From Chloroflexota bacterium (GTDB lineage: Bacteria > Chloroflexota > Anaerolineae > UBA4142): DNA of 59,208 nt. The stretch covers positions 1 through 59,208 of the forward strand of contig JACRPR010000189.1 in the NCBI GenBank assembly GCA_016223105.1, read 5' to 3'. Position 1 is the stretch's first letter; each line of letters opens with the position of its first letter. Positions 33,648 through 41,621 of the stretch are shown here, piece by piece. Both the position numbers and the translations under genes were made by a program. Below the pieces are notes generated by a model. That model ran no database searches, was not told where the DNA came from, and worked only from the letters and a program-made list of their open reading frames with translations.

Positions 33648-34015
33648 TTTTTCAATCGCTCCATTTCGGATTCAAGCGCGCCTTTGTCAAATCCCAGGAT
33701 GGGTTTGCCATCCAGCACGATGAGCGGACGCCGAATCAAGCGCGGTTCTTTCGCCATCAGCGCGATAATTTTTTCGTCGCTCAATTTTTCGAGTGCGAGT
33801 TTCAGCGCGCGGAACGCCGGTGATTTCGTCGAGAGCGCGGCGCGCGGCGTGATGCCAAGCGATTGGAACAGCGCGCGCAATTCGTCGGCGGTAAATTTAT
33901 CCTTGAAGAAATCGCGTTTCTCGTACGCGATTTTATTTGCGGCAAGCCACGCTTGCGCGTCGCGGCAGGTGGATCAGGTGGGGCGGAGATAAATAGTCGT
34001 TTTCGGTTTGGGCAT
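33644..34015 (-). CDS. ArsC/Spx-family protein with in-frame TGA: candidate selenoprotein
   Basis: 124 codons read through TGA at 33976-33974 (codon 14). The protein reads MPKPKTTIYLRPT-[TGA]-STCRDAQAWL, then AANKIAYEKRDFFKDKFTAD, ELRALFQSLGITPRAALSTK and EPRLIRRPLIVLDGKPILGF. ArsC-like and Spx proteins have PxCxxCR here, so TGA takes the place of the first, redox-active Cys. Length (123 aa with Sec) is exactly that of the family, and the frame runs intact up to an ATGA overlap with nagZ. A hairpin of bSECIS type follows the TGA (33946-33966). Predicted thiol/selenol oxidoreductase in the cytoplasm. Without recoding only a useless 13-residue peptide is made. Confidence 0.8.
33946..33966 (-). 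promoter_or_regulatory. Candidate bacterial SECIS hairpin
   Basis: On the minus strand, GCC-(gcg bulge)-ACGC-[GCAA]-GCGT-GGC. The 4-base loop begins with G and starts 17 bases after the TGA, inside the spacing known for bacterial SECIS elements. Short and not unique in GC-rich DNA, so supporting rather than decisive. Confidence 0.5.
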
Positions 34016-34071
34016 TTCGCTTGATCTCAAAAAGTAAGAAAGGACAAAACGGTTGTTTGTCCTTCGAGTGC

Positions 34072-34449
34072 TCATTCTTGAATCTCGTCAAGCACCTGCG
34101 TCAACGTCGGTGCGTGAAATGCGATGACTTGATCAGAGATATGCTTGTGTTCGGTTTGTGCGAGGGGCGGGCGGTGCGCCGCATTGTCGTACCGGAAAAT
34201 CAAATTATGATTCGCGTCTTGATAGTGATACGCGTACATCAATCGCGGCTCGGCTTGGGTCAGATCAACAAATTCGCGCAGATGTAATTCGGCGCCATTT
34301 GTAAATCGCAACAAACCGATGATGAATCCGCGCACATCCGAACGTTGGTCAATCGTCAAGTTGACCAGTTCCGCCTGCCCGGTCGTAACGAGTGAATTTA
34401 CACAAGCGCTAATTGCGCGCGCGTACTCGCTAAAGTTGGTAGCGGGCAT
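34072..34449 (-). CDS. DUF6516-like protein (possible toxin of a two-gene module)
   Basis: 125 aa. The stretch LHLREFVDLTQAEPRLMYAY, HYQDANHNLIFRYDNAAHRP and EHKHISDQVIAFHAPTLTQV matches the DUF6516 pattern (conserved YxxxxRYDNaxH, HKH). Such genes usually follow a small partner, as here (20-base overlap with the gene upstream). A toxin-antitoxin role has been suggested by that layout; no activity can be read from sequence. Confidence 0.65.
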   Translation of the reverse strand: MPATNFSEYARAISACVNSLVTTGQAELVNLTIDQRSDVRGFIIGLLRFTNGAELHLREFVDLTQAEPRLMYAYHYQDANHNLIFRYDNAAHRPPLAQTEHKHISDQVIAFHAPTLTQVLDEIQE

Positions 34450-34723
34450 TTTCCAATTCTCGCAATTCGGTTTCCAGCCCCGCTAACATTTTTGCCTCAC
34501 CTGCCCATTCGACGTACTCGACATCGCCACCCGGCAAATCCTCCGCCGCCATTGTCGCGAGAAAATGTTTGGTGGTTACGTCATAACGCCGCTCAAATTC
34601 ATTCAAGCGACGTTGCGTCCGCGCAATGTTTGCGCGCAGTCGTATCTTGTAGGCGTCCAAGGCGTGGATGATCGTTTGAATGCCTTGACGATCCGGCAGT
34701 TCAATCACCATTTGAACATTCAT
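34430..34723 (-). CDS. Small partner of the DUF6516-like protein
   Basis: 97 aa, helical. IELPDRQGIQTIIHALDAYK then a long coiled-coil-like stretch (RRLNEFERRYDVTTKHFLAT, KMLAGLETELRELENARYQL). No DNA-binding motif is obvious. Overlaps the downstream gene by 20 bases in another frame, typical of coupled two-gene modules. Probably an antitoxin or accessory subunit. Confidence 0.6.
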   Translation of the reverse strand: MNVQMVIELPDRQGIQTIIHALDAYKIRLRANIARTQRRLNEFERRYDVTTKHFLATMAAEDLPGGDVEYVEWAGEAKMLAGLETELRELENARYQL

Positions 34724-34769
34724 CTAAATTCCTCCCGCGCATTTTGTCTATCACAATTATCTGCGATTG

Positions 34770-36899
34770 TCAATCACGTTTCGTTTCCAATTCCGCCGTC
34801 GTCGCGTGTGCAATCTTGACCGCGCAAATTTTATATTCGGGAATTTTCGCTTGCGGATCAATCGCATCGTTCGTGAGCATATTCGCGGCGGCTTCGGCAA
34901 AGTGGAATGGAATGAACACGACGCCGCGCGATGCTTTTTCGGTGACGCGCGCGCGCAGAACAATCGCGCCACGGCGCGATGAGACGCGCACCGCATCGCC
35001 TTCATTCACCGCGAGCCGCGCGGCATCGTCGGGATTGATTTCGACCAACGCTTCGGGTTGCGCGAAATCGAGAATCGAATTGCGCGTTTGCGTGCCGCCG
35101 TGCCAGTGATACAACACGCGCCCAGTCGTAAGGATGAATGGATATTCGGCATCGGGTTGTTCCGCGCTCGGTTGATAAACGAGCGCGTGAAATTTTGCGC
35201 GCCCGCGCGGAAATTCGTTTTCAAACAAGAACGGCGTCCCAGGATGTTCGCGATTCGGTACGGGCCATTGCAAGCCGTTGCCGTCGAGTCGGTCGTAGGT
35301 GATGCCCGCGTACGCGGGAACGAGTTGCCCCATCTCTTCCAAAATTTCCGACGGATGCGCGTAATCCCAGTATGCGGATTTTTCGCGTCCCAACTTTTTT
35401 TCGAGTCGTCGCGCGACCTCGCACACGATTTGCCAATCGGCGCGCGAATCACCGAACGGTTCAAATGCTTTGCGAACCAGTTGCACGCGGCGATCCGTGT
35501 TCGTGAACGTGCCATCCTTTTCCGCCCAACTCGCGCCCGGCAAAATCACATCCGCGTACCGCCCGGTTTCGTTGATGAACAAATCCTGGCAGACGAGAAA
35601 TTCCAACTGCTCAATCATGTGATGCGCGTGGCGCAAGTTCGGTTCGCTCATCAATGGATTCTCGCCCATGATGTACATCGCTTTGATTTCGCCGGTGCCC
35701 CACGCATTCGCGATTTCGGTCGTGCTCAGCCCGCGTTTCGCCGAGGGTGTGTTGCCCCACGCCGCGCGAAATTTTTCGACGACGCGCGGATCGTCCGCCT
35801 TTTGATAACCCGGATAATCCCAGGGCATCGCACCCGCGTCGGACGCGCCTTGCACATTGTTTTGTCCGCGCAGTGGATTCAACCCTGTCCCAGGTTTGCC
35901 GATGTGTCCGGTGAGCAGAGCGAGGTGAATCAACGCCATTGCATTTTCCGTGCCGTGCGTGTGTTCCGGGATTCCGAGCGCCCAATAAATCGCCGCGCGT
36001 TTTGCGCCCGCGTACATTCGCGCGGCGCGCACAATGTCATCGCGCGGAACGCCGCTGATGCGCTCGGCGTACTCGGGCGTGAAATCGCGCATTGATTTTG
36101 CAAACGCATCAAAATTTTCAGTGCGCGCCGTGACAAAATTTTTATTGTACAAATTTTCCGCGAGAATCACGTTCGCCATTGCGGAAAAGAGCGGCACATC
36201 GGTTCCTGGTTTTTGATTCAACCACAACGCAGAAAAGTTCACCATCTCGACGCGCCGCGGGTCCGCGACGATGATTTGCAAACCGTTGCGCTTGACCGCT
36301 TCTTTCATTTGCAGAGCGATGATCGGATGCGTCTCCGCCGTGTTCGAGCCGGTGATGATGATGAGATCGCTTTCGCTCACCTCACTCGCGGTGTTGCTCA
36401 TCGCGCTCGATCCGATCGCCATTTGCAACGCGACGACACTTCCCGCGTGGCACAAGCGCGTGCAGTGATCAATGTTGTTCGTGCCGATGGCCGCGCGAAA
36501 CATTTTTTGCAAAACGTAATTGTCTTCGTTCGTCGCTTTCGCGCAACAAAAGACCGCGGTCGCATCCGCGCCAAAATTTTTCACCGTCGCGGCAAAACGA
36601 TCCGTAACGAGTTCGAGCGCTTCATCCCAGGTTGCTTCGCGCCAATCGTCCCGGTTTGCTTGCGTGCGCTGTCCGGCGCGTTGCAATTCTTTGCGAATTA
36701 ACGGCGTCAACACGCGATTCGGATGATAAATGAAATCCCAGCCGAACCGTCCTTTCACACACAAGTTGCCGCGACTGACGACGTGATCGTACGGCGTCGT
36801 AACGTGCGCGATTTGATTTTCCGCGCTCCGCGTATGCAAATCGAGCCGACACCCCACGCCGCAAAAGGGGCAAGTGGTCGCGACAGTTCTATCGGACAT
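34770..36899 (-). CDS. fdhA: Formate dehydrogenase-like molybdopterin oxidoreductase, Cys form
   Basis: 709 aa. N-terminal [4Fe-4S] motif TCPFCGVGCRLDL with NLCVKGRFGWDF, molybdopterin segments AVFCCAKATNEDNYVLQKMF and IIITGSNTAETHPIIALQMK, and the active site HCTRLCHAGSVVALQM, where the metal ligand that is Sec in many formate dehydrogenases is Cys. C-terminal domain: FILTTGRVLYHWHGGTQTRN, EGDAVRVSSRRGAIVLRARV. It lacks the N-terminal ferredoxin part found fused in NAD-dependent enzymes; that part is encoded separately at 40806. With NuoE/F-like genes it could form an NAD-linked cytoplasmic formate dehydrogenase. Confidence 0.92.
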   Translation of the reverse strand: MSDRTVATTCPFCGVGCRLDLHTRSAENQIAHVTTPYDHVVSRGNLCVKGRFGWDFIYHPNRVLTPLIRKELQRAGQRTQANRDDWREATWDEALELVTDRFAATVKNFGADATAVFCCAKATNEDNYVLQKMFRAAIGTNNIDHCTRLCHAGSVVALQMAIGSSAMSNTASEVSESDLIIITGSNTAETHPIIALQMKEAVKRNGLQIIVADPRRVEMVNFSALWLNQKPGTDVPLFSAMANVILAENLYNKNFVTARTENFDAFAKSMRDFTPEYAERISGVPRDDIVRAARMYAGAKRAAIYWALGIPEHTHGTENAMALIHLALLTGHIGKPGTGLNPLRGQNNVQGASDAGAMPWDYPGYQKADDPRVVEKFRAAWGNTPSAKRGLSTTEIANAWGTGEIKAMYIMGENPLMSEPNLRHAHHMIEQLEFLVCQDLFINETGRYADVILPGASWAEKDGTFTNTDRRVQLVRKAFEPFGDSRADWQIVCEVARRLEKKLGREKSAYWDYAHPSEILEEMGQLVPAYAGITYDRLDGNGLQWPVPNREHPGTPFLFENEFPRGRAKFHALVYQPSAEQPDAEYPFILTTGRVLYHWHGGTQTRNSILDFAQPEALVEINPDDAARLAVNEGDAVRVSSRRGAIVLRARVTEKASRGVVFIPFHFAEAAANMLTNDAIDPQAKIPEYKICAVKIAHATTAELETKRD

Positions 36900-36966
36900 G
36901 CATACTCCTCATTTATAAATCGCAAAGCGTAATGCGTAAAACGTAAAACGAATGCTCGACGCGTTT

Positions 36967-37098
36967 GTAAGCGTTCAGCCCCGTCTGTCATTGCGAGCGG
37001 TTTTTGCGAAGCAATCTCCACCTTGGCGATCCGGACTTGACACGCGGGGATTGCTTCGTCGCAAAAAACGCTCCTCGCAATGACACCTGAACGGTTAC
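36967..37098. repeat. 132-bp palindromic repeat, GTCATTGCGAGCG core
   Basis: Ends GTAAGCGTTCAG / CTGAACGGTTAC, core GTCATTGCGAGCGGTTTTTG ... CGCTCCTCGCAATGAC. Nearly the same sequence lies at 55438-55571. The right end overlaps the last codons of the DinB-like gene at 37095. Confidence 0.85.
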
Positions 37099-37595
37099 GA
37101 TTTACGTTTTATTTTTTCTCGTTTTCTCCACGCGCTTACTTCGCGCGCGTGAATTCGCAAATGCGCCGTGTTCTCGCGCAGTTGATAACGCAATGTCGTT
37201 TTGTATTTCGAGTTCGTCCATTGCGCGGGAAATTCTTTTTTCAAATCGTCATCGCGCAACGTGGGAATGAGCGCGATGAGCTCGCGATGCGTCGCGTCGA
37301 GATTTGCGCGCAATTGCGCGAGCGGCACATCGCGCAAGCGTTCGGCTTCGCGGCGATTAAAGTACGCGTACGACGGCGCGCGCGGCGACGCGAGTCGTTT
37401 GCGTTTTTTGTACGCACGAACGTGGCGTAACGTCAGGTCGAGATACGCCAAGACGTGACCCAGCACATCTTTCAAATTCCATTTGTGGTACACCATTCGC
37501 GCGAAATCCGCGTCGTCGAGTCCGGCAAGCGCGTCATTCCACTCGCGCATCGCGAGTTCGAGCCGGTCGGTGAGCGTGATTTTCTGGCGCGTCAT
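37095..37595 (-). CDS. DinB-like / ClbS-DfsB family protein (1)
   Basis: 166 aa four-helix protein. RLELAMREWNDALAGLDDAD, then the motif HKWNLKDVLGHVLAYLDLT, where the His is one of the DinB metal ligands, and the C-terminal RYQLRENTAHLRIHAREVSA. DinB-like proteins include thiol transferases and stress proteins; ClbS-type members act in DNA or metabolite protection. ATG at 37595 overlaps the upstream stop (ATGA). One of four DinB-like genes within 3.7 kb. Confidence 0.78.
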   Translation of the reverse strand: MTRQKITLTDRLELAMREWNDALAGLDDADFARMVYHKWNLKDVLGHVLAYLDLTLRHVRAYKKRKRLASPRAPSYAYFNRREAERLRDVPLAQLRANLDATHRELIALIPTLRDDDLKKEFPAQWTNSKYKTTLRYQLRENTAHLRIHAREVSAWRKREKIKRKS

Positions 37596-37891
37596 TTTTC
37601 CGCCACCATCGTGTACTCGGTAAACTCGACCGGCGCGATGCAATTCGGGTACAGAATCGCGGTGAATTTTTTGACGGCGGCAGAATTGGCGTGCCGGTCG
37701 CGCGCGATGTCATTCTCGAAAATAAAGACGTGCAAAAATCGCGTCGGGCCGTCGTCCTGGTTTAGCGCGAGATACATTCGCGTTTCCGGTTCGTCCGCCC
37801 GAATCGCTTGGACAAATTCTTGAATCGCGCGCGTACATATTTCGAGCGCGCCTGGTTTCACCTGAAAGCGCGCGGTCTGATAAATTGCCAT
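37592..37891 (-). CDS. Antibiotic biosynthesis monooxygenase-like (ABM) protein
   Basis: 99 aa dimeric alpha/beta-barrel family. AIYQTARFQVKPGALEICTR, AIQEFVQAIRADEPETRMYL and FLHVFIFENDIARDRHANSA fit the ABM fold. GAGG lies 8 bases before the ATG. Members range from monooxygenases to heme- or quinone-handling enzymes; a specific role is not readable. Coupled to the DinB gene downstream by ATGA overlap. Confidence 0.8.
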   Translation of the reverse strand: MAIYQTARFQVKPGALEICTRAIQEFVQAIRADEPETRMYLALNQDDGPTRFLHVFIFENDIARDRHANSAAVKKFTAILYPNCIAPVEFTEYTMVAEK

Positions 37892-37946
37892 TCGTACCTC
37901 AATTGGATATTGGAACATCTTGGGCGCATCATCCAATTTCCAACAT

Positions 37947-38825
37947 CTAACTGCCAGCCCCACAAATCAATTCGATCAACTTGGGATAAAACAGATCAAT
38001 GCGCGCCGCCGGTTGCGCGGGATCAATGATGTCGTGAAGCGATGGAATTTGTTCGCCGCGAAATTCATACGCGTTGACCACTGTGCCGCGCGCGCGCCAA
38101 CGCGCGATTAGTTGCGCGGTCGCCCGATTGTTCACTGCCGGGTCGGGCGCGGTCGTGATGGATAATATCGCGCGCGCCGCCGGTTTTTCTTTGCGCGCGC
38201 GTTGATAAACCTCTGCGCCGATCAAATACCCGCGCGCGAGCGCGTGCGTCGAAAAACGCGGATACGCGTGCGCCGGTTCGAGATGCGCTTTTTGTTCTGA
38301 ATTCCACCAGATAAAGCGGTTCGGCAGTTTCAAAAGTGTGTGCGCGAGCGCGGTGTTCGCGCCGAATGGAAAGCGCGCGGTCGAAAACGCGGACGCGATT
38401 AAAACCGCGAGATCAACGTCGGCGCGCTGTTGCGCGGCGAACGCGGCAAGCACGCCGCCCAACGAAATCCCGGCAATCGTGATGTGGTTGCCTAAGCCGC
38501 GCGCAATGTCGAGCGCGGCATTGGTCTCGGCGCGCAATTCATTCGCGTCGAGGCGCGCGTGCGCGGGCGTGAGCCGATCCGCGTAACCGTGATGCGGCAG
38601 GCGCGGAATCAGCACGTTGTAACCCAGGTCGTAAAATCGCGCGCCGAGCGGCGCGAATTGCGCGGGACTGTTGGTGTACCCGTGCAAAAAAATAATCGCG
38701 CGCTCAACGCGTCTGCCGTGCGACAAAAATCGCGTGCGACAAATCGGATTAATTTCCGCTGTATCGCGCGCTTGAATCGCTTCAATTCGTTTTACCGCGT
38801 CCGAAAAACTTGCCAAGCCAACCAT
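37947..38825 (-). CDS. Alpha/beta hydrolase (carboxylesterase/lysophospholipase-like)
   Basis: 292 aa. AIIFLHGYTNSPAQFAPLGA oxyanion loop, nucleophile Ser in ITIAGISLGGVLAAFAAQQR, Asp near TTAPDPAVN and His in IPSLHDIIDPAQP. No signal peptide, so cytoplasmic. The gap to the next gene holds short tandem repeats (AATCTC units). Substrate unknown; lies inside the DinB-like gene cluster. Confidence 0.87.
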   Translation of the reverse strand: MVGLASFSDAVKRIEAIQARDTAEINPICRTRFLSHGRRVERAIIFLHGYTNSPAQFAPLGARFYDLGYNVLIPRLPHHGYADRLTPAHARLDANELRAETNAALDIARGLGNHITIAGISLGGVLAAFAAQQRADVDLAVLIASAFSTARFPFGANTALAHTLLKLPNRFIWWNSEQKAHLEPAHAYPRFSTHALARGYLIGAEVYQRARKEKPAARAILSITTAPDPAVNNRATAQLIARWRARGTVVNAYEFRGEQIPSLHDIIDPAQPAARIDLFYPKLIELICGAGS

Positions 38826-38836
38826 CGCTCAATCTC

Positions 38837-39325
38837 TCAATCTCGAATCTCTAATCTCCACTTGCGAATCTGTTCCGCGTGTTCGTGGCAATGCGATAGC
38901 GCGTCCTCTTCAATCATTTGCGCGAGCGAATAAAAATGTGTCATCCCCCACCAGGGATTTGGCACTTGACACGCAAGTTCGGTTTCGCTTAGCGTTTCGA
39001 CACGCTCAATCAACGCGCGGCGCGTGTTTTCAAATTCGGAGCGAATGTGTTTCCAGGTGCGCGTTGTGCGTTTGGCGGATTCGCGCGCGTTGATCGCATC
39101 GTCGGTTTCATCCGGCGACATCGCGCGCGGCTTGCCTTCGGTGAGCGATTCGCGCAAATGATCGTGAATCACTTGCTCCCAATACGCGATATGCCCGACG
39201 ACATCTTTGATCGTCCACGCGCCGACGACCGGGATTGTCGTGAGTTGCGCTTCGCTCAACCCGGCGCACGCATTCAACAATTCGTCGCGATTGCGCGCGA
39301 GTTTTTCAAGCAGTTCGGTTTGCAT
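38837..39325 (-). CDS. DinB-like protein (2)
   Basis: 162 aa. LLEKLARNRDELLNACAGLS, metal-site motif WTIKDVVGHIAYWEQVIHDH and C-terminal MIEEDALSHCHEHAEQIRKW. Three His positions expected for the DinB metal site are present. Starts at the ATG 39325, overlapping the acetyltransferase gene by 20 bases. Confidence 0.82.
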   Translation of the reverse strand: MQTELLEKLARNRDELLNACAGLSEAQLTTIPVVGAWTIKDVVGHIAYWEQVIHDHLRESLTEGKPRAMSPDETDDAINARESAKRTTRTWKHIRSEFENTRRALIERVETLSETELACQVPNPWWGMTHFYSLAQMIEEDALSHCHEHAEQIRKWRLEIRD

Positions 39326-39851
39326 CACTCCACTCCTCATTTGAAATCGCGTAACGCAAAGTGTCCCACCACCGATTCTTGAACCATTCGCGTTTCGGCG
39401 CGCCGATTTCGCACACCAATCCCAGTTTTTCCAACACGCGTGCGGACGCGTGATTTTCGGCGACGCACATTGCGGTTACGCGGCGCAAATTCAAATCGCG
39501 AAATCCGAACGCGAGCATCGCGCGCGCGGCTTCGGTCGCATAGCCGTTGCCCCAGAAATCGGGATTGAGTTCGTAACCGATTTCGGCTTCGTGCGTCTCC
39601 AAGTTTTTAATGCGGACGCCGCAATTGCCGATGAGATGATTTTGGAACGTGGCGGCGAGTTGAAATTTTTGGCGCGGCGTTTCGTTTTGCCAACCGATAA
39701 ACATTCCGACGAACGCGCGCACATCTTGTTCGGTACGATGCGACCATTCGTAAAAACGCAAATAGCGCGGATCGGATTGGTACGCATGCACGGCGCGCCA
39801 ATCGTCGGCGACGAATTCGCGGAGCAGTAACCGCGCCGTCGCGATTTGCAC
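39306..39851 (-). CDS. GNAT-family N-acetyltransferase (RimJ/RimL-like)
   Basis: 181 aa. IATARLLLREFVADDWRAVH is the RimJ/RimL-like opening; later NPDFWGNGYATEAARAMLAF (acetyl-CoA pyrophosphate loop, variant of RGKGYATEA) and NHASARVLEKLGLVCEIGAP. Start is a GTG sharing one base with the upstream stop (TAGTG). Acetylates an unknown amine. Within a run of overlapping genes. Confidence 0.85.
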   Translation of the reverse strand: MQIATARLLLREFVADDWRAVHAYQSDPRYLRFYEWSHRTEQDVRAFVGMFIGWQNETPRQKFQLAATFQNHLIGNCGVRIKNLETHEAEIGYELNPDFWGNGYATEAARAMLAFGFRDLNLRRVTAMCVAENHASARVLEKLGLVCEIGAPKREWFKNRWWDTLRYAISNEEWSDANRTA

Positions 39852-40330
39852 TAACGCGTCTCCCGCGCGGCGAGCCATGCGCGCACTGCCGGAATGTGCG
39901 CGCGATAATGTTCGTACGTGTTGTCCGCGATAATCTGCCACGGTTGCCACTCGACCGGCATTTCCGCAAAGCGGCGCGCGTCGTCCAAGTCGTCGTCGCT
40001 CAAGGTCGCCAATGCCGCGCCAAGTTGCGAATAAATTGCGCGCGCCTCGTCCAGCACATCGCGCAACGCGCGGTCGCGATTCTGTTGAAAGATCACGTCG
40101 TTGCGCGCGGTCTGCGCCAATTGCCACAATTCAGAACCACGGAGCGCACGCTGGCGAACCAGCCCGATCATTTCGCGTTCGAAAAAAGTGATGTGCGCGA
40201 TGATGTCTTTGAGCGACCAATTGCCGTCAACACCGGGATCGCTCATACGCGCTTCGCCGATTTGCGCGAGCAACGCATCCCACGCGGCGCGATCTGCGCG
40301 CACCCGGTCGAGCAGTTCCGGCGCGGTCAT
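39851..40330 (-). CDS. DinB-like protein (3)
   Basis: 159 aa. APELLDRVRADRAAWDALLA, metal-site motif WSLKDIIAHITFFEREMIGL, and IIADNTYEHYRAHIPAVRAW near the C-terminus. ATG at 40330 overlaps the upstream stop (ATGA). More similar in layout to the next gene upstream than to the other two, suggesting local duplication. Confidence 0.82.
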   Translation of the reverse strand: MTAPELLDRVRADRAAWDALLAQIGEARMSDPGVDGNWSLKDIIAHITFFEREMIGLVRQRALRGSELWQLAQTARNDVIFQQNRDRALRDVLDEARAIYSQLGAALATLSDDDLDDARRFAEMPVEWQPWQIIADNTYEHYRAHIPAVRAWLAARETR

Positions 40331-40809
40331 TTTGATCTCCACGTATTGATTTGATCAATGTGTTCCGGCAAATGCACGTACGAATTGACCGCGATCAACT
40401 TTTCAAGATTGTCGCCGGCGTCCCAGGGCGCGGGCAGTTGCTTCGATACATCCGCGTCGCTCAACGCTTCGACCGCCGCAATCAAATCGCGATACGCCGC
40501 GTCCAATTCCGCGCGCACGCGCGCGAGTGAATAATCGCGCCGCAGTGCCGCCGCGCGTTTGTTGTAGCGATCGATTTCGTCATCGCTCTGCCCCAAGCCG
40601 AGCGGCGTCGGCACATTGCCGCGCGCATACTCGCGAATGAATTGGCGCGCGACGAGATACCAGGTCGAAATGTGTCCCAGCACATCTTTCAACGTCCACC
40701 AATCAATGACGCGTTGCGTCGTCGCGATGTCGTCGGGAATGTCGGCAATCGTCTCCAGAAAATTTTCGTGTGCGCGTTTTATCGTTTGCAAAATTTCGTC
40801 GCGTGTCAC
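40327..40809 (-). CDS. DinB-like / ClbS-DfsB family protein (4)
   Basis: 160 aa. ILQTIKRAHENFLETIADIP, WTLKDVLGHISTWYLVARQF, and LIAVNSYVHLPEHIDQINTW. The N-terminus resembles the DfsB/ClbS type. GTG start overlaps the stop of the ferredoxin-like gene (GTGA), so it is translationally coupled to an electron-transfer subunit, an odd partner. Confidence 0.82.
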   Translation of the reverse strand: MTRDEILQTIKRAHENFLETIADIPDDIATTQRVIDWWTLKDVLGHISTWYLVARQFIREYARGNVPTPLGLGQSDDEIDRYNKRAAALRRDYSLARVRAELDAAYRDLIAAVEALSDADVSKQLPAPWDAGDNLEKLIAVNSYVHLPEHIDQINTWRSK

Positions 40810-41522
40810 CGTGTCTCCCCCTCGCCCTCGCGCCGCGTCCGTTTTTTCTCCAAGCGCGAATGACGCACCAGGTCATTCACATCGCGCCCGCTTTCGATCC
40901 AAAACGCGCGTTTCGATTTCAGCGCGCCGGTCGGGCAGGCTTGGACGCAATTGCCGCAATAGACGCACGTCGTTTCGGGAATCGGCTTGTCGAAAAATGT
41001 CGCGATACGCGTTTCAAACCCGCGCCCGGCTTTGGTAAGCGCGAACGTCCATTGCGTATCTTCACCGCACGCTTGCACACAGCGCCAGCACAAAATACAT
41101 TTCGAATAATCGCGAATGTAAAACGGATTGTCGTCGCGGAGAGGCGATTCGCGCCGCGCGCCAGTCGCGTACGTCGCGACGTTCGCACCGTACTCGCGAA
41201 TGTACGTTTGAATCTCCGGCGCGTCGCGCACATCCACCGCGCTCGCGAGCAATTCGAGAATCGTTTTGCGCGCCTGGCGCACGCGCGGCGAATCGGTTTG
41301 CACGATCATCCCAGGTTCACATTCGCGCGAGCAGGCTTGCACCAGCACGCGCGATTTTTCAACTTCGACGACGCACATTCGACAGAGCGACGGCGCGGTG
41401 AAATGCGCGTGATAACAAATCGCCGGAATCGTTTTGCCGATCTGCGCGGCGGCTTGCATTAGCGTTGTGCCTTGCGGCACGGTGATGGTTTGTTGATCAA
41501 TCGTGAGCGTGATGTCGGACAC
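40806..41522 (-). CDS. NuoG N-terminal-like iron-sulphur subunit (formate dehydrogenase partner)
   Basis: 238 aa. Plant-type [2Fe-2S] domain (CYHAHFTAPSLCRMCVVEVE, QACSRECEPG) followed by two [4Fe-4S] motifs, CILCWRCVQACGE and CVYCGNCVQACPTGALKSK. The His/Cys cluster segment that normally lies between them in NuoG and FdhA is missing; the region (LLASAVDVRDAPEIQTYIRE) has no Cys. It corresponds to the electron-wire module that is fused to FdhA in other bacteria. GTG at 41522 follows AAAGG. Probably links NuoE/F-like subunits with FdhA at 34770. Confidence 0.86.
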   Translation of the reverse strand: MSDITLTIDQQTITVPQGTTLMQAAAQIGKTIPAICYHAHFTAPSLCRMCVVEVEKSRVLVQACSRECEPGMIVQTDSPRVRQARKTILELLASAVDVRDAPEIQTYIREYGANVATYATGARRESPLRDDNPFYIRDYSKCILCWRCVQACGEDTQWTFALTKAGRGFETRIATFFDKPIPETTCVYCGNCVQACPTGALKSKRAFWIESGRDVNDLVRHSRLEKKRTRREGEGETR

Positions 41523-41545
41523 TGAATGCCTTTCAATGAATCTTG

Positions 41546-41608
41546 TTTCCACTGACGAAATGGAACACGGACATTTTTTTCGTCCGTGTTTCTTTCTGTC
41601 CGTGGAAA
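41546..41608. repeat. Hairpin repeat TTTCCAC..ACACGGAC / GTCCGTGT..GTGGAAA
   Basis: Outer arms TTTCCAC/GTGGAAA and inner arms ACACGGAC/GTCCGTGT close on a T-rich loop. The same arms frame a larger nested element at 52592-52760. Located between the cyclase-ATPase gene and the iron-sulphur gene. Confidence 0.75.
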
Positions 41609-41621
41609 AATAATCGCCGGG

